Positions 1 to 11,287 are shown, counted from the first letter of the stretch. The stretch: 64,000 bases of DNA from JAOPZW01 sp963803375 (GCA_963803375.1 CAWDMB010000014.1:186001-250000), one strand, 5' to 3'. Numbers and translations are program-made. Notes: a model not told the origin generated them from the sequence alone.

Positions 1-732
1 ACCGTTGAACCCCGACACGCCGATGACGTCGACCTGGTCGGATCCGGGGTACTGATCGGCGCGCACGCCACCCGCGACGGGGGACCACACCCACGTGGCG
101 TTCGTGGCGCCCGCCCGGTCGAAGATCGCGTGCACGTGGCGCCACGCGCGGACGAACTCGCCCGGCCGGTTGCCGTTGGCGGCCTCGGCCCACGGGTAGG
201 CGCGGGCGTTCATCTCCTGCGCGAAGCGCAGTCGGACGGGGCGCCCGTACGCCGCGATCTCGCGCGCCCAGCGCGAGATGTAGGCGTCGTGCTCGCCGGC
301 GACGATCCGCCCGAGGCGGTACGCCGGCTGCCGCGTGCCACCAGTCGCGTCCCACGGCTCCCACGTGATCTCGGGCACGCTGCCCCTGGCGGCGACCGCG
401 GCGGCCTGGCGCGCGTCGAAGCGCGCGCTGTGCGCCCAGTCGGCGAACCACATGACGACGCCCGCGTGATGGCGCGCGTCCTGCTCGAAGGCGTTGACCT
501 GCGCGAGATCGACCGTGCGCCACGGGCGATGCGCGTTGCGCGCGAGCGCGAGCGTGGTAACCCCGAGCTGCAGGCGCGGCTCGGCGGTCCGCGCGGCGGG
601 CACGGGCCACGGGCGCGCGGCGGCGGGCCGCCCGTCGGCCCACGGCTTGGCGATCTGGAGGCCGAGCAGCCCGAGCACGGCGAGCAGGAGCGCGCCGGTC
701 AGGGCGACCTCGCGGCGGCGCCGGCCGCTCAT
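1..732 (-). CDS. GH26-like (endo-mannanase/glucanase clan) secreted glycosidase, C-terminus off the window
   Basis: The frame is open from ATG 732 to the window edge, giving 244 residues without a stop. It begins with an Arg-rich start and a hydrophobic signal or anchor segment (residues about 10-28). Then come motifs typical of the glycoside hydrolase family 26 TIM barrel: PEITWEPW, RFAQEMN followed by YPW (the Glu should be the catalytic acid) and GATNATWVWSP. The nucleophile region lies beyond the window. Its ATG overlaps the stop of the upstream glycosyltransferase (ATGA), so the two are translationally coupled. The likely role is trimming or editing the exopolysaccharide made by that transferase. 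Family assignment is by motif recognition; substrate is unknown. Confidence 0.8.
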   Translation of the reverse strand, partial: MSGRRRREVALTGALLLAVLGLLGLQIAKPWADGRPAAARPWPVPAARTAEPRLQLGVTTLALARNAHRPWRTVDLAQVNAFEQDARHHAGVVMWFADWAHSARFDARQAAAVAARGSVPEITWEPWDATGGTRQPAYRLGRIVAGEHDAYISRWAREIAAYGRPVRLRFAQEMNARAYPWAEAANGNRPGEFVRAWRHVHAIFDRAGATNATWVWSPVAGGVRADQYPGSDQVDVIGVSGFNG

Positions 733-2510
733 CGGACCGCCTCCAGCAGCGGCGCCCAGGCCGCCGCCGCCGCCGCCGCGCTCAGCGCGACGGTGAGCCC
801 GACGACCGCGACCGAGCCGCCCCGCAGCCGCAGCGCCGTGGCGAGACCTCCGGTGCGTCGCTGCAGGTCGCGCAGCTCGAGCGACAGCGTCGTCACGAGC
901 AGGGCGAGGACCATCGCGGCGTTGAGCAAGACGAGCACGAGGTACCCCTGCGTCGGCGACTGACCGATCGCCAGGTGGAAGCCGGCGACGGCGGCGATCG
1001 AGAGCGCGGCGAGCGTGACGAACGGGCCGTAGAGGCCGCTGCCCGGCGGCGGCTTCTCCGCCCGGTCGCCCTTCGGCGTGATCATGTACGGGCGCCGGAT
1101 CGCCAGCAGCACGTTGACCACGGCCCAGAGCACGATCGGCCAGCGCGCGATCTCGAGCACGACGCCGCGCCAGGTCAGCCCGATCCCCCGGGGCTGGAAC
1201 CAGCGCCGGCTCCAGCGCCACATGAGCGTGGAGGCCAGCACGACGGCGAGGTTGTAGGCGAGGTACTCGGAGAGGTCGACCCGGGCGATCGGGCGGTCGG
1301 CGAGCAGCGCGACGATCGGCAGCAGCCAGAGGACGGCGACCGAGACCGACCACAGCGTGTACCAGCTCTGGGCCATGAGGAACTGGAAGGCCTGCGCGGG
1401 CGTGTAGCGGCGCACGAGCCGGGGCGTGTGGTGCAGGAAGATCTGGACCATCGAGTACGCCCACGCGAACTGCTGGCCGAGGTAGGTGCCGAAGTCGGCC
1501 GGGCCCTCGCCCTCGGCGATGATCTCGGGCACGTAGACGCCGCGGAAGCCCGCGGCGGCGAGCACGACTGTGTCGAGGTGATCCTCGGCGCGGGTCGGCT
1601 GGTAGCCGCCGATCGCGCGGATCGCGGCCGTCCGGTACGTCGTGTGCGAGCCGATGATGAACGGCGTCCGGCTGTGCCCGTAGAAGCCCATCTGCAGCGG
1701 GCCCTGCAACGCGAGGTCCTGCTCGGCGAGGCCGCGCGCGGTCCAGCGGTCGAGGTTCGAGCAGACGCTCGGGGCCTGCACCCACGCGACCTCCGGGTCG
1801 TCGAAGTACCCGAGCGTGCGCTCGAGGTAGTGCGGCGCGGGGCGATGATCGATGTCGAGCTGGACGAAGATCTCGTAGTCGAGCCCCTCCATCTCGACGA
1901 AGTCGAGCCAGGCGTTGACGTTGCCGGCCTTCGTCTTGGCCTGGAACGGCGGGCCGGGCTGGTTCCACAGCGGCTTGCCCTTGCGCGTGAAGTAGTGCAC
2001 GCCGAGCTCGAGCGCGAGGCGCTCGACGTCGGGGTCGGCGCCCTCGTCGAGCACCCAGCTGTCGTGGGGATAGCGGACCTGCGTCATCGCGCGGAGCTGG
2101 TCGGCGATGACGTCGAGCGTCTCGTGCGAGGGAACGCAGAGCGTGATCAGGGCGACGCGGCGTCCGGGCGTGGGCGCCATCTGAACCGGGCGCCGCATCC
2201 GCCCGACGAAGAACCAGTAGAAGCTCGGCAGGACCGTCGTGAGGTACGCGAGCGGGACGCTGGCCGCGAGATAGAGGCCGAGCGCGCCGCGGTGCGAGGG
2301 CTCGAGCCACCAGAGCCAGAAGCGCGCGACGACGGCGACCCAGACCACCGTGAGCGCCCAGAAGGCGACGCGCCGCCCGCGCGTGAGCGCCCGTTCGCTG
2401 CGCACCGTCCGTGGCGCGACGAACCGGCTCTGCCGGGCCGGAGCCCGCGTGGATGATGCTGCGCCGGCGCGCGCCGACGCGGGCTCGCGCAACACGCGAG
2501 TCGGCGACAT
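729..2510 (-). CDS. Cellulose-synthase-like family 2 glycosyltransferase, multi-pass membrane protein
   Basis: 593 residues. Two N-terminal membrane helices (about 47-67 and 76-100) precede a cytosolic GT-A domain, which is followed by several C-terminal helices, as in BcsA-type processive synthases. Visible motifs are VLDEGADPD (first Asp near 155), LDIDHRP (about 219-223), RAED (about 308-310) and QQFAW (346-350). The last replaces the canonical QxxRW with Ala at the Arg position. Such enzymes polymerise or transfer hexoses from UDP/GDP-sugars across the membrane. The downstream GH26 gene overlaps by 4 nt, a synthase-plus-hydrolase pairing common in exopolysaccharide loci. The first 40 residues are Arg/Ala-rich and the start is uncertain. 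No PilZ domain is seen. Confidence 0.85.
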   Translation of the reverse strand: MSPTRVLREPASARAGAASSTRAPARQSRFVAPRTVRSERALTRGRRVAFWALTVVWVAVVARFWLWWLEPSHRGALGLYLAASVPLAYLTTVLPSFYWFFVGRMRRPVQMAPTPGRRVALITLCVPSHETLDVIADQLRAMTQVRYPHDSWVLDEGADPDVERLALELGVHYFTRKGKPLWNQPGPPFQAKTKAGNVNAWLDFVEMEGLDYEIFVQLDIDHRPAPHYLERTLGYFDDPEVAWVQAPSVCSNLDRWTARGLAEQDLALQGPLQMGFYGHSRTPFIIGSHTTYRTAAIRAIGGYQPTRAEDHLDTVVLAAAGFRGVYVPEIIAEGEGPADFGTYLGQQFAWAYSMVQIFLHHTPRLVRRYTPAQAFQFLMAQSWYTLWSVSVAVLWLLPIVALLADRPIARVDLSEYLAYNLAVVLASTLMWRWSRRWFQPRGIGLTWRGVVLEIARWPIVLWAVVNVLLAIRRPYMITPKGDRAEKPPPGSGLYGPFVTLAALSIAAVAGFHLAIGQSPTQGYLVLVLLNAAMVLALLVTTLSLELRDLQRRTGGLATALRLRGGSVAVVGLTVALSAAAAAAAWAPLLEAVR

Positions 2511-2515
2511 GCGAT

Positions 2516-2541
2516 ACCCCCCACCGCCGACGGCGGAGGGT
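2516..2541 (-). promoter_or_regulatory. Leader hairpin covering the G-rich ribosome-binding region of the glycosyltransferase
   Basis: Immediately upstream of the glycosyltransferase ATG, the RNA can fold CCGCC against GGCGG around a GUC loop, extended by an ACCC/GGGU outer stem. The 3' arm is the only Shine-Dalgarno-like G-run before the start, so the hairpin would hide it. The rest of the 240-nt gap toward the MarR gene shows no gene. I could not match it to a known riboswitch class. Confidence 0.35.
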
Positions 2542-2718
2542 CCACCCGGCGCTGATTTCGGTGTGCCCCATCACCGGGGCCGTGCACCGGATGTATCGGC
2601 AGACGCGACCGTTCACCTGAGAGCGCGCGAAGAAGTGTGCCGTAGGTCACACCGGACGAGCGGCGCGTTCGAGGCGCCGACCGGCCGGCAGCGTCGGACA
2701 GCGATCCGGAGCCGCTCG

Positions 2719-2747
2719 TTGACATAGGCAACGATCTTGTTGACAAT
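2719..2747 (+). promoter_or_regulatory. Promoter of the MarR-GNAT gene with overlapping dyads
   Basis: TTGACA (2719-2724), 17 nt, then GACAAT (2742-2747) is a near-consensus housekeeping promoter. The predicted transcription start falls at or next to ATG 2755, so the mRNA should be leaderless. Two short dyads overlap it, GTTG/CAAC (2718-2732) and TTGT/ACAA (2737-2746), as expected for autorepression by a MarR protein. Confidence 0.6.
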
Positions 2748-2754
2748 GACCAGC

Positions 2755-3690
2755 ATGCCCGCGCTCGAAGACCGCGTCGCCGCCGTCCGCGCGTTCAACC
2801 GCGCCTACACCCCAGCGATGGGCCTCCTGCGCGAGGGGCTGCTCGAGAGCCCGTACTCGCTCACCGAGGCGCGCGTGATCTTCGAGCTCGCCCGGCGCCA
2901 CGAGGCCGACGCCGGCGCCCTCAAGGAGCTGCTGGACCTCGACGCCGGGTACCTGAGCCGCACACTTGCCCGCCTCGAGGCGTCCGGCGTCGTCGCGCGC
3001 GAGCGCGCGCCTCACGACGGGCGCCGCCGCGTCGTGCGCCTCACCGATGATGGTCGCGCGGCCGCCGCGCTGCTCGACGAGCGCTCCGCGGCCGCCGTCG
3101 CGCGCCTGCTCGCCGCCCTCGGCGAGGACGACCAGCGCCGTCTCGTCGGAGCGATGGACGCGATCCGCGAGCTCCTCGCGCCCGCGCGGCAGGCGGGCCG
3201 CGCGCTCGTGCTGCGCGCTCCGCGCCCCGGCGAGCTCGGGTGGATCGTGCAGCGTCACGGCGCCCTCTACGCCGAGGAGTTCGGCTGGGACGAGCGCTTC
3301 GAGGCCCTCGTCGCCCGCGTCGTGGCGGACTTCGCCGCCGGCCGCGACGCTCGCCGCGAGGCGGCGTGGATCGCCGAGGTCGACGGCGCCCCCGCCGGCT
3401 GCGTGCTCTGCGCACGCCGCGACGAGGCCACCGCGCAGCTGCGCCTGCTCCTCGTCGAGCCCTCCGCCCGCGGCCGAGGCGTCGGCGCGCGGCTCGTCGA
3501 CGAGTGCGTGCGCTTCGCGCGACTCGCCGGCTACGCGCGGATCGTCCTGTGGACGAACGACGTGCTGACGAGCGCCCGCCGGATCTACGAGGCCGCCGGC
3601 TTCGAGCTCGTCGACGCCGCCGCCCACCGCGACTTCGGGCCCGAGGTCGTCGGACAGCACTGGGCGCTCGAGCTCGCGAGCCGCCGCTGA
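2755..3690 (+). CDS. Bifunctional MarR-type regulator / GNAT N-acetyltransferase
   Basis: 311 residues from ATG 2755. An N-terminal winged helix-turn-helix (about 1-140) carries the wing DGRRRVVRLTDDG. A C-terminal GNAT domain (about 155-311) has the acetyl-CoA loop RGRGVG preceded by LRLLLVEPSA and ends with the AAGFELV strand. This two-domain architecture is a recognised bacterial family; the acetylated substrate is not known. In-frame TTG and ATG codons exist up to 18 nt upstream. ATG 2755 is preferred because the -10 box GACAAT ends 7 nt before it and relatives start at this point. The gene stands alone and is convergent with secA. Confidence 0.85.
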   Translation: MPALEDRVAAVRAFNRAYTPAMGLLREGLLESPYSLTEARVIFELARRHEADAGALKELLDLDAGYLSRTLARLEASGVVARERAPHDGRRRVVRLTDDGRAAAALLDERSAAAVARLLAALGEDDQRRLVGAMDAIRELLAPARQAGRALVLRAPRPGELGWIVQRHGALYAEEFGWDERFEALVARVVADFAAGRDARREAAWIAEVDGAPAGCVLCARRDEATAQLRLLLVEPSARGRGVGARLVDECVRFARLAGYARIVLWTNDVLTSARRIYEAAGFELVDAAAHRDFGPEVVGQHWALELASRR

Positions 3691-3721
3691 TCTCGGTCCC
3701 CCCGCACGAACCCGGGCGGGG

Positions 3722-3754
3722 CGGCGCCGCGCGCGTCAGCGCGCCGGCGCGGCC
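3722..3754. terminator. GC-rich hairpin between convergent MarR-GNAT and secA genes
   Basis: CGCGC and GCGCG pair around a short GTCA loop, and the stem extends with a one-base bulge. It sits between two convergent stop codons (3690 and 3756). There is no U-tract, as is usual for GC-rich actinobacterial hairpin terminators. Confidence 0.4.
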
Positions 3755-3755
3755 G

Positions 3756-6614
<2,859 letters not shown>

Positions 6615-6686
6615 GGGCTCAGCGTAGCAACGGCATCGTGCCCGAACGCGCCGGTCCGGGCGGCCCTCGACGGCCCGTCGCGGAGC

Positions 6687-7064
6687 CTACAGCGCGGGCT
6701 CGGGGCCGCCCCCGAGGTCGTCTCGCGGCGGGGTCGTACGGATCGTCTCGGTGCCCACCTTCCGCCGCCCGCGACGCTTCTCGCGATGGCGCTCGACCTG
6801 GCGGTTGAGCTCCTCCTCGGCGAGGTTGACGGCCTGGCGCACCTCGCGCCCGCGCGCCCGCGCGCGCAGCGTCGTGCCCTTGAGGAAGAGCGTCGCCTCG
6901 GCGATCCGGCCCTCGGGGATCGCGGGGTTGCGCTCCTCGCGCAGCTCGACCTCCAGCCGGGCGAGCTCGGACACCTGCCGTGCGACCTTGCGAAAGCGGC
7001 GCTCCACGTGCTCGCGAAGCTCGGCCGTCACCGTGGTGTTGCGACCCTTGACCTCGATCTGCAT
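6687..7064 (-). CDS. hpf: Ribosome hibernation promoting factor / RaiA (short form)
   Basis: 125 residues from ATG 7064, chosen over an upstream in-frame codon because AGAGG lies about 8 nt before it and MQIEVKGRN is the usual family start. The fold is the HPF/YfiA beta-alpha-beta-beta-beta-alpha unit that binds the 30S decoding region and silences ribosomes. Conserved stretches are the N-terminal strand, FRKVARQV and LEVELREERNP. The long-form C-terminal dimerisation domain is absent; instead there is a basic then acidic tail. It lies between comF and secA on the same strand. Confidence 0.85.
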   Translation of the reverse strand: MQIEVKGRNTTVTAELREHVERRFRKVARQVSELARLEVELREERNPAIPEGRIAEATLFLKGTTLRARARGREVRQAVNLAEEELNRQVERHREKRRGRRKVGTETIRTTPPRDDLGGGPEPAL

Positions 7065-7117
7065 GCAGATCCTCTCGTCGTCGGGGACGGTGACCATTGG
7101 ACGTTACCCCCGCGTCC

Positions 7118-7852
7118 TCACCCCTTCAACGAGCGCGCGTAGGTGACCGCTCGGACCCGATCCGCGCCCGCCCGGCGCAGGGCCCGCGCGCAGGCCTCGA
7201 GCGTCGCTCCGGTCGTGTGCACGTCGTCGACGAGCAGCGCCTCGTGCGGCACCGGCCCGCGCGCCTGCATCGCGATCCGGCCCGAGGCCCGCCGCTCGCT
7301 CCGTCGCGCGCCCGCCTGCCGCGTGGCCGCGCCGCTGCGCGCCACGCACGCGAGCACCGGGCGCCCCGTCCGCGCCGACAGCGCGGCCGCCAGCCGCGCC
7401 GCGTGATCGAAGCCGCGCCTGCGCACCCGGGCGGGATGGGTGGGGACGGGCACGAGGGCGACCGGCGCGGCGAGCAGCTCCGGCGGCGCCCCGGCGGCGA
7501 TCTGGGCGGCCATGAGGTCGGCGAGGCGCAGCGCGCCGCGGAACTTCAGGGCGTGCACGAGCGCCCGCGCCGGCCCCTCGTAGGCGACGGGCGCCCACGC
7601 GCGCGCGACCGCGCCGCCCGCGAGCGGGCAGCCCCCGCCACAGCGCCCGGGCAGCCCGCAGCGCGGGCAGCGCTCGCCGCGCAGCCACGGGAGCGCCACC
7701 CGGCAGCCCGGGCACAGCGGCTCGGCGGACGCCGGCACCGATCCGCCGCACCCGTGGCACGAGGGCGGCGCGAGCGCCGAGAGGGCGCCCTGCAGCCACT
7801 CGCCCGCCGGCACGAGCGGGGCGGCGAGACGGGCGGGGAGGGAGCGGGGCAC
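7118..7852 (-). CDS. comF: ComF family phosphoribosyltransferase-like protein
   Basis: 244 residues. The N-terminal zinc-binding part has CHGCGG, CPGC and CPRCG pairs (about residues 33-70). The C-terminal type I PRTase fold has the PRPP loop ALLVDDVHTTGATL and the family signature LVPVPTHPARVRRRGFDHA. ComF proteins assist DNA uptake and recombination in naturally competent bacteria; here only this member is visible, so competence cannot be claimed. The start is GTG 7852 with GGAGG about 8 nt upstream, a leadered start. It is followed by hpf and secA. Confidence 0.9.
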   Translation of the reverse strand: MPRSLPARLAAPLVPAGEWLQGALSALAPPSCHGCGGSVPASAEPLCPGCRVALPWLRGERCPRCGLPGRCGGGCPLAGGAVARAWAPVAYEGPARALVHALKFRGALRLADLMAAQIAAGAPPELLAAPVALVPVPTHPARVRRRGFDHAARLAAALSARTGRPVLACVARSGAATRQAGARRSERRASGRIAMQARGPVPHEALLVDDVHTTGATLEACARALRRAGADRVRAVTYARSLKG

Positions 7853-7913
7853 GCGGCGATCCTCCGGCAGCGCGCGTCACGGCGCTACCACCACTTCGTC
7901 ACAATCGAGCCAC

Positions 7914-8720
7914 ATGGCTGCGGACACCTCGTGGACCTTCGATCCCGGTCCCATCCTGCTGATCGCCGCCGCCTCGGCCGTCTACGTCCCCCGCTGGCGC
8001 CGCGTGCGTCGCGCGGACGGCCCGCGCGCCGCGGGCTGCTGGCGGCTGGCGAGCTTCGTGGGGGCGATGGTCGCGCTCGCCGCCGCGCTGCTGTCGCCGA
8101 TCGACCGTCTCGGCGAGCAGGCGTTCACGTTCCACATGGTCCAGCACGTGCTCCTGCTCGATCTCGTGCCGATCCTGCTCGTGTGCTCACTCACGAAGGT
8201 CATCCTGCGCCCCGCGACGCGGCGCCTACGGCGCCTCGAGCGCGCGGCCGGACCGCTCGCCCACCCCGTCTTCGCGGTCGTCCTCTACGTCGCGGTGATG
8301 TGGGCCTGGCACGTGCCCGCCCTCTACGACGCGGCGCTCGAGCACCCGACGCTCCACGTGCTCGAGCACGTGTGCTTCCTGACCGCCGGGCTGCTCTACT
8401 GGTGGATCCTGCTCTCGCCGCTGCGCAGCCGCGTGCGGGTCGGCGTCATGGCGCCGGTCGTCTACATGCTGAGCACGAAGCTCGCGGTCGGCGTGCTCGG
8501 CATCGGGCTGACGTTCGCGCCCGACGCGCTCTACGCCTTCTACGAGGACCAGCCGGGCATCTGGGGGCTCGACGCAAGCACCGACCAGGCGGCGGCCGGG
8601 GCGATCATGGCCCTCGAGCAGTCGATCATCATGGGGATCGCGCTGGCCTGGCTGTTCGTGCGCGCGCTCGAGGACTCCGAGCGCGAGGAACAGCGCGCCG
8701 AGCGCTTCGGCGCGGCGTAG
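7914..8720 (+). CDS. ctaG: Cytochrome c oxidase assembly factor CtaG (caa3 type)
   Basis: 268 residues and about seven hydrophobic helices. Signature stretches are HMVQHVLLLDLVPILLV, MWAWHVPALYDAAL and LEHVCFLTAG, whose histidines are conserved in the caa3_CtaG family that helps insert copper into the oxidase. The protein acts in the cytoplasmic membrane. It is divergent from comF. CACAAT lies 7 nt before the ATG, so a leaderless transcript is likely. The C-terminus is charged (ERAEEQ-type). No oxidase subunit genes are in the window. Confidence 0.93.
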   Translation: MAADTSWTFDPGPILLIAAASAVYVPRWRRVRRADGPRAAGCWRLASFVGAMVALAAALLSPIDRLGEQAFTFHMVQHVLLLDLVPILLVCSLTKVILRPATRRLRRLERAAGPLAHPVFAVVLYVAVMWAWHVPALYDAALEHPTLHVLEHVCFLTAGLLYWWILLSPLRSRVRVGVMAPVVYMLSTKLAVGVLGIGLTFAPDALYAFYEDQPGIWGLDASTDQAAAGAIMALEQSIIMGIALAWLFVRALEDSEREEQRAERFGAA

Positions 8721-8721
8721 T

Positions 8722-8750
8722 GCGGCGCGCCCGCCCGGTGGGCGCGCCGC
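8722..8750. terminator. Bidirectional hairpin terminator between ctaG and the VOC gene
   Basis: An 11-bp perfect inverted repeat, GCGGCGCGCCC/GGGCGCGCCGC, flanks a 7-nt loop exactly between two convergent genes. There is no T-tract on either side. Confidence 0.7.
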
Positions 8751-8762
8751 GGCCGCGATCGA

Positions 8763-9206
8763 TCAGGCGGTCGCCGCCTCCGACGAGGGCTCGACCGGCA
8801 TCGGAGTGGGCTGGGTGATCCGGATGTGGTTGCCGAACGGGTCGCGGATCGCGCAGTCGATCCCGTAGAAGCGCTCGACCGGCGCCTGCGTGAACTCGAC
8901 GCCCTTGGCCTGGAGCTCCTCGTAGGTCGCGCGGCAGTCCTCGGTCGTGAAGATGACCATGCCGATCGCGCCTTTGGCGAGCAGCGCGCGGACCTGCTCG
9001 GCCGTCTCGGGGTCGTGCGCCGGCGGGCCGGGCACCTCGAGCAGGAGCTCGCGGTCGGGCTGGCCGGGGACGTTGACGGTCAGCCAGCGCATGAACTCGA
9101 GCGGGACGTCGGAGTGGACCTCGAGACCGAGCTTGCCGACGTAGAAGTCGAGCGCCTCGTCGTGGTCCAGGACGTAGAGGTGTGAGTGGGTGAGAGCGTT
9201 GAACAT
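8763..9206 (-). CDS. VOC (glyoxalase/bleomycin-resistance fold) protein
   Basis: 147 residues with one vicinal-oxygen-chelate domain: SHLYVLDHDEALDFYVGKLG at the start and IRDPFGNHIRITQP at the end, typical of small metal-dependent lyases, dioxygenases or drug-binding proteins. Substrate is unknown. It follows the AraC-type gene by 9 nt, so the regulator probably controls it in one operon. The Pro/Glu-rich tail is dispensable in relatives. Confidence 0.88.
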   Translation of the reverse strand: MFNALTHSHLYVLDHDEALDFYVGKLGLEVHSDVPLEFMRWLTVNVPGQPDRELLLEVPGPPAHDPETAEQVRALLAKGAIGMVIFTTEDCRATYEELQAKGVEFTQAPVERFYGIDCAIRDPFGNHIRITQPTPMPVEPSSEAATA

Positions 9207-9215
9207 GCCGCCAAC

Positions 9216-9665
9216 CTAGTGGCGTCCACGGGACCTGGCTTCTCCCAAAGTGCTCGATGGCCGATCCCAGATCGCGGCCATGCAGCCGGGCACGCCGGCC
9301 CGGATCGCCGCGCGCGGCGCGGCCTGCTCGCGCTCGCGGTATCGGCTGGGCGACGTGCCGACGATCTCCCGGAACGTGCGGCTGAAGGTGCCCAGGCTCG
9401 TGAACCCCACGTCGAGGCAGATCTCGGTCACCGCACGGTCGGTCTCGCGCAGGAACGCCATCGCCCGCTCGATGCGCCGGCGCTGCAGGTAGCGGTGCGG
9501 AGGCTCGCCGAACGCCTCGTGGAAGCTGCGGATGAAGTGCGCGCGCGAGAGGTGCACCGAGCGCGCGAGCGCCTCGATGTCGAGCGCGTCGGCGTAGCTG
9601 CGATCGATCGCATCCCGGGCGCGCAGCAGTCGGCGGTTGGCGTCGTGTCGGGGCTCGCCGGCCAT
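9216..9665 (-). CDS. AraC-family transcriptional regulator (HTH domain only)
   Basis: 149 residues. Two helix-turn-helix motifs cover about residues 20-115: ALARSVHLSRAHFIRSFHEAFG, then the signature ICLDVGFTSLGTFSRTFRE with GTSPSRYR. No N-terminal sensor or cupin domain is present, so it resembles stand-alone MarA/SoxS-like regulators. The start is ATG 9665 with TATCGT 8 nt upstream (leaderless-like). It is upstream of, and likely co-transcribed with, the VOC gene. Confidence 0.9.
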   Translation of the reverse strand: MAGEPRHDANRRLLRARDAIDRSYADALDIEALARSVHLSRAHFIRSFHEAFGEPPHRYLQRRRIERAMAFLRETDRAVTEICLDVGFTSLGTFSRTFREIVGTSPSRYREREQAAPRAAIRAGVPGCMAAIWDRPSSTLGEARSRGRH

Positions 9666-9782
9666 CGAACACGACGATAGGACGACGTTGGCCCCCGTGC
9701 CATGCCCTTGAGCTGGGGACGGGGGCGCCAGGATGCTCGCACGCCCGACGGATGATCCGCCACCGCCGTTCGGGTGGTCCTG

Positions 9783-9900
9783 ATCGTCGAGGCTGGGCGG
9801 CCCACTACCTGGGGGGCGAACTCCGCCCGAGTGCTGACTAGGGCGTCATATGGACGCCTTTTCCAGCACTCGGCTCATCGTCGAGGCCGGCGGCCCACTA
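9783..9900. repeat. Imperfect 24-25 nt direct repeats flanking a two-tier perfect hairpin
   Basis: Copies at 9783-9807 and 9877-9900 share ATCGTCGAGGC then GGCGGCCCACTA. The second copy overlaps the UGPase stop codon. Between them CGAGTGCTG (9828-9836) pairs with CAGCACTCG (9864-9872), enclosing GGCGTC (9842-9847) paired with GACGCC (9853-9858). On the plus strand the inner hairpin is followed by TTTT. It could be a terminator or a small mobile-element scar. No coding sequence is seen in this 232-nt gap. Confidence 0.55.
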
Positions 9901-11277
9901 GCCCTCGAGGATCGTTCCGTCCTCGACGCGCGCGGGGCCCTCGACCGCGACGGACCCGCGGACGACGACGCCCGCGCCGAACGTCACGTCACCGTGGACC
10001 GCGAGGCGCGCGCAGCCGACGAGCGACGGCGCGCCCGCGGGAAAGCGCGCCTCGAAGTCGCGCAGGAGCTTGAAGTACTCGTCGTCGAGGTCGACGACCG
10101 GAGGCTCGTCGCCGCGACCGGGCGCGGGCTGCACGCGGCCATCGTCCTCGAGGACGTAGGCGTCGGAGCGCAGCACGAGCAGGTCGTCGGTCGTCTTGAC
10201 GGGGGCGAAGCGACGGCGCGGCACGCGCAGCGCGCGGGCGCCGTCGAAGACGCCGACGGCCGCGCCCATCGCCGTCTCGAGCTGGATCACCGCCGGCGAG
10301 CTCTTGTCGGCGGGGTCGACGGTCTTGCGGTTGACGATCATCTCCAGGCCGAGGACGCCCTCGCGGTCCTCGAGCAGCGCGCGCAGCGCCCGCAGGTCGA
10401 CCCACAGGTTGTTCGTGTTGACGAAGCGGTGGCGGCCGATGTCCTGGAGCGCGTCGAGGTCCTCCGCGGGCGTCTGGGCGGTCTCGCGCAGGACGAGCCG
10501 GCCGCCGTCGCGAAGGCGCGCGAGGTGGCCGCCCTTGCGGTCGGCCTCGGTGCGGTCGGTGACCTCCATGACGAACGGCGCCTGCTCGCGCGCGATCCAG
10601 CCAAGGATCGCGGGCTCGAGGACGGCGCCGAGGTTGTCGGAGTTCGAGACGAACGCGTAGCGCAAGCCGTGCTCGTCGAGCGCGTCGAGCATCCCGGAGG
10701 TCACGAGCGCGGTGTAGAGGTCGCCGTGCCCGGGCGGGGCCCACTCGAGCGCCGGATCGGCCGGCCACGAGGCCGGGCCGAGCCCGTCGGCGAGCAGCTT
10801 GGGGACCTTGTTCTGCACGAAGTCGGGCGCCAGCTCCGAGCGCAGCTCGGGATGGCGCGCGAGCGCCGCCAGCGTGTCCGCGCGCGTGGCGAACGAGTCC
10901 ATCAGCACGAGCGGCAGGCGCACGCCGAAGCGCTCGCGCAGCCCGAGCACCTGGCGGACGGTGATGTCGAGGAAGCTCTGCCCGTCCTTGGCCTCGATCA
11001 GCGACTTCGCGCGGGTCATGCCCATGCTGGTCCCCAGGCCGCCATTGAGCTTGAGCACGATCGCCCGGTCGAGCGCCGCCCGCGCGTCGTCGTCCGGCTC
11101 GGGCAGCCCGGCCAGGTCGGGCAGGTCCTGCACGGGCTCGATCGCGTCCTCCGGGAGCATCCCCGTCTCACCGCGCTCGAGCCGCTCGTAGTAGTGGCAA
11201 AAGCTCGCCACCGCGGCGTCGCCGACGCCGTCGGCGCGCATCTTCGCGACGGCCTCGGCCAGTCCCTGCTCGCTCAT
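9898..11277 (-). CDS. UTP-glucose-1-phosphate uridylyltransferase, eukaryotic UDPGP type
   Basis: 459 residues from ATG 11277. It makes UDP-glucose from UTP and glucose-1-phosphate. The signature LNGGLGTSMGM gives the nucleotide-binding loop; FVNTNNLWVDL, SNSDNLGA and FAPVKTTDDLL are further family blocks, and a C-terminal left-handed beta-helix is suggested by GDVTFGAGVVVRGSV. This is the UDPGP family found in eukaryotes and many actinobacteria, unrelated to GalU. UDP-glucose would feed the Ugd encoded at 18.5-21.2 kb. It follows DUF72 by 10 nt; TAGGTT 7 nt before the ATG could add an internal leaderless promoter. Confidence 0.93.
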   Translation of the reverse strand: MSEQGLAEAVAKMRADGVGDAAVASFCHYYERLERGETGMLPEDAIEPVQDLPDLAGLPEPDDDARAALDRAIVLKLNGGLGTSMGMTRAKSLIEAKDGQSFLDITVRQVLGLRERFGVRLPLVLMDSFATRADTLAALARHPELRSELAPDFVQNKVPKLLADGLGPASWPADPALEWAPPGHGDLYTALVTSGMLDALDEHGLRYAFVSNSDNLGAVLEPAILGWIAREQAPFVMEVTDRTEADRKGGHLARLRDGGRLVLRETAQTPAEDLDALQDIGRHRFVNTNNLWVDLRALRALLEDREGVLGLEMIVNRKTVDPADKSSPAVIQLETAMGAAVGVFDGARALRVPRRRFAPVKTTDDLLVLRSDAYVLEDDGRVQPAPGRGDEPPVVDLDDEYFKLLRDFEARFPAGAPSLVGCARLAVHGDVTFGAGVVVRGSVAVEGPARVEDGTILEG

Positions 11278-11287
11278 GGCCCCGAAC

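Noticed and set aside
2511..2640. Possible cyclic-di-GMP riboswitch before the glycosyltransferase
   Set aside because: The leader forms a hairpin but lacks the conserved GEMM blocks; I could not align it to any class.
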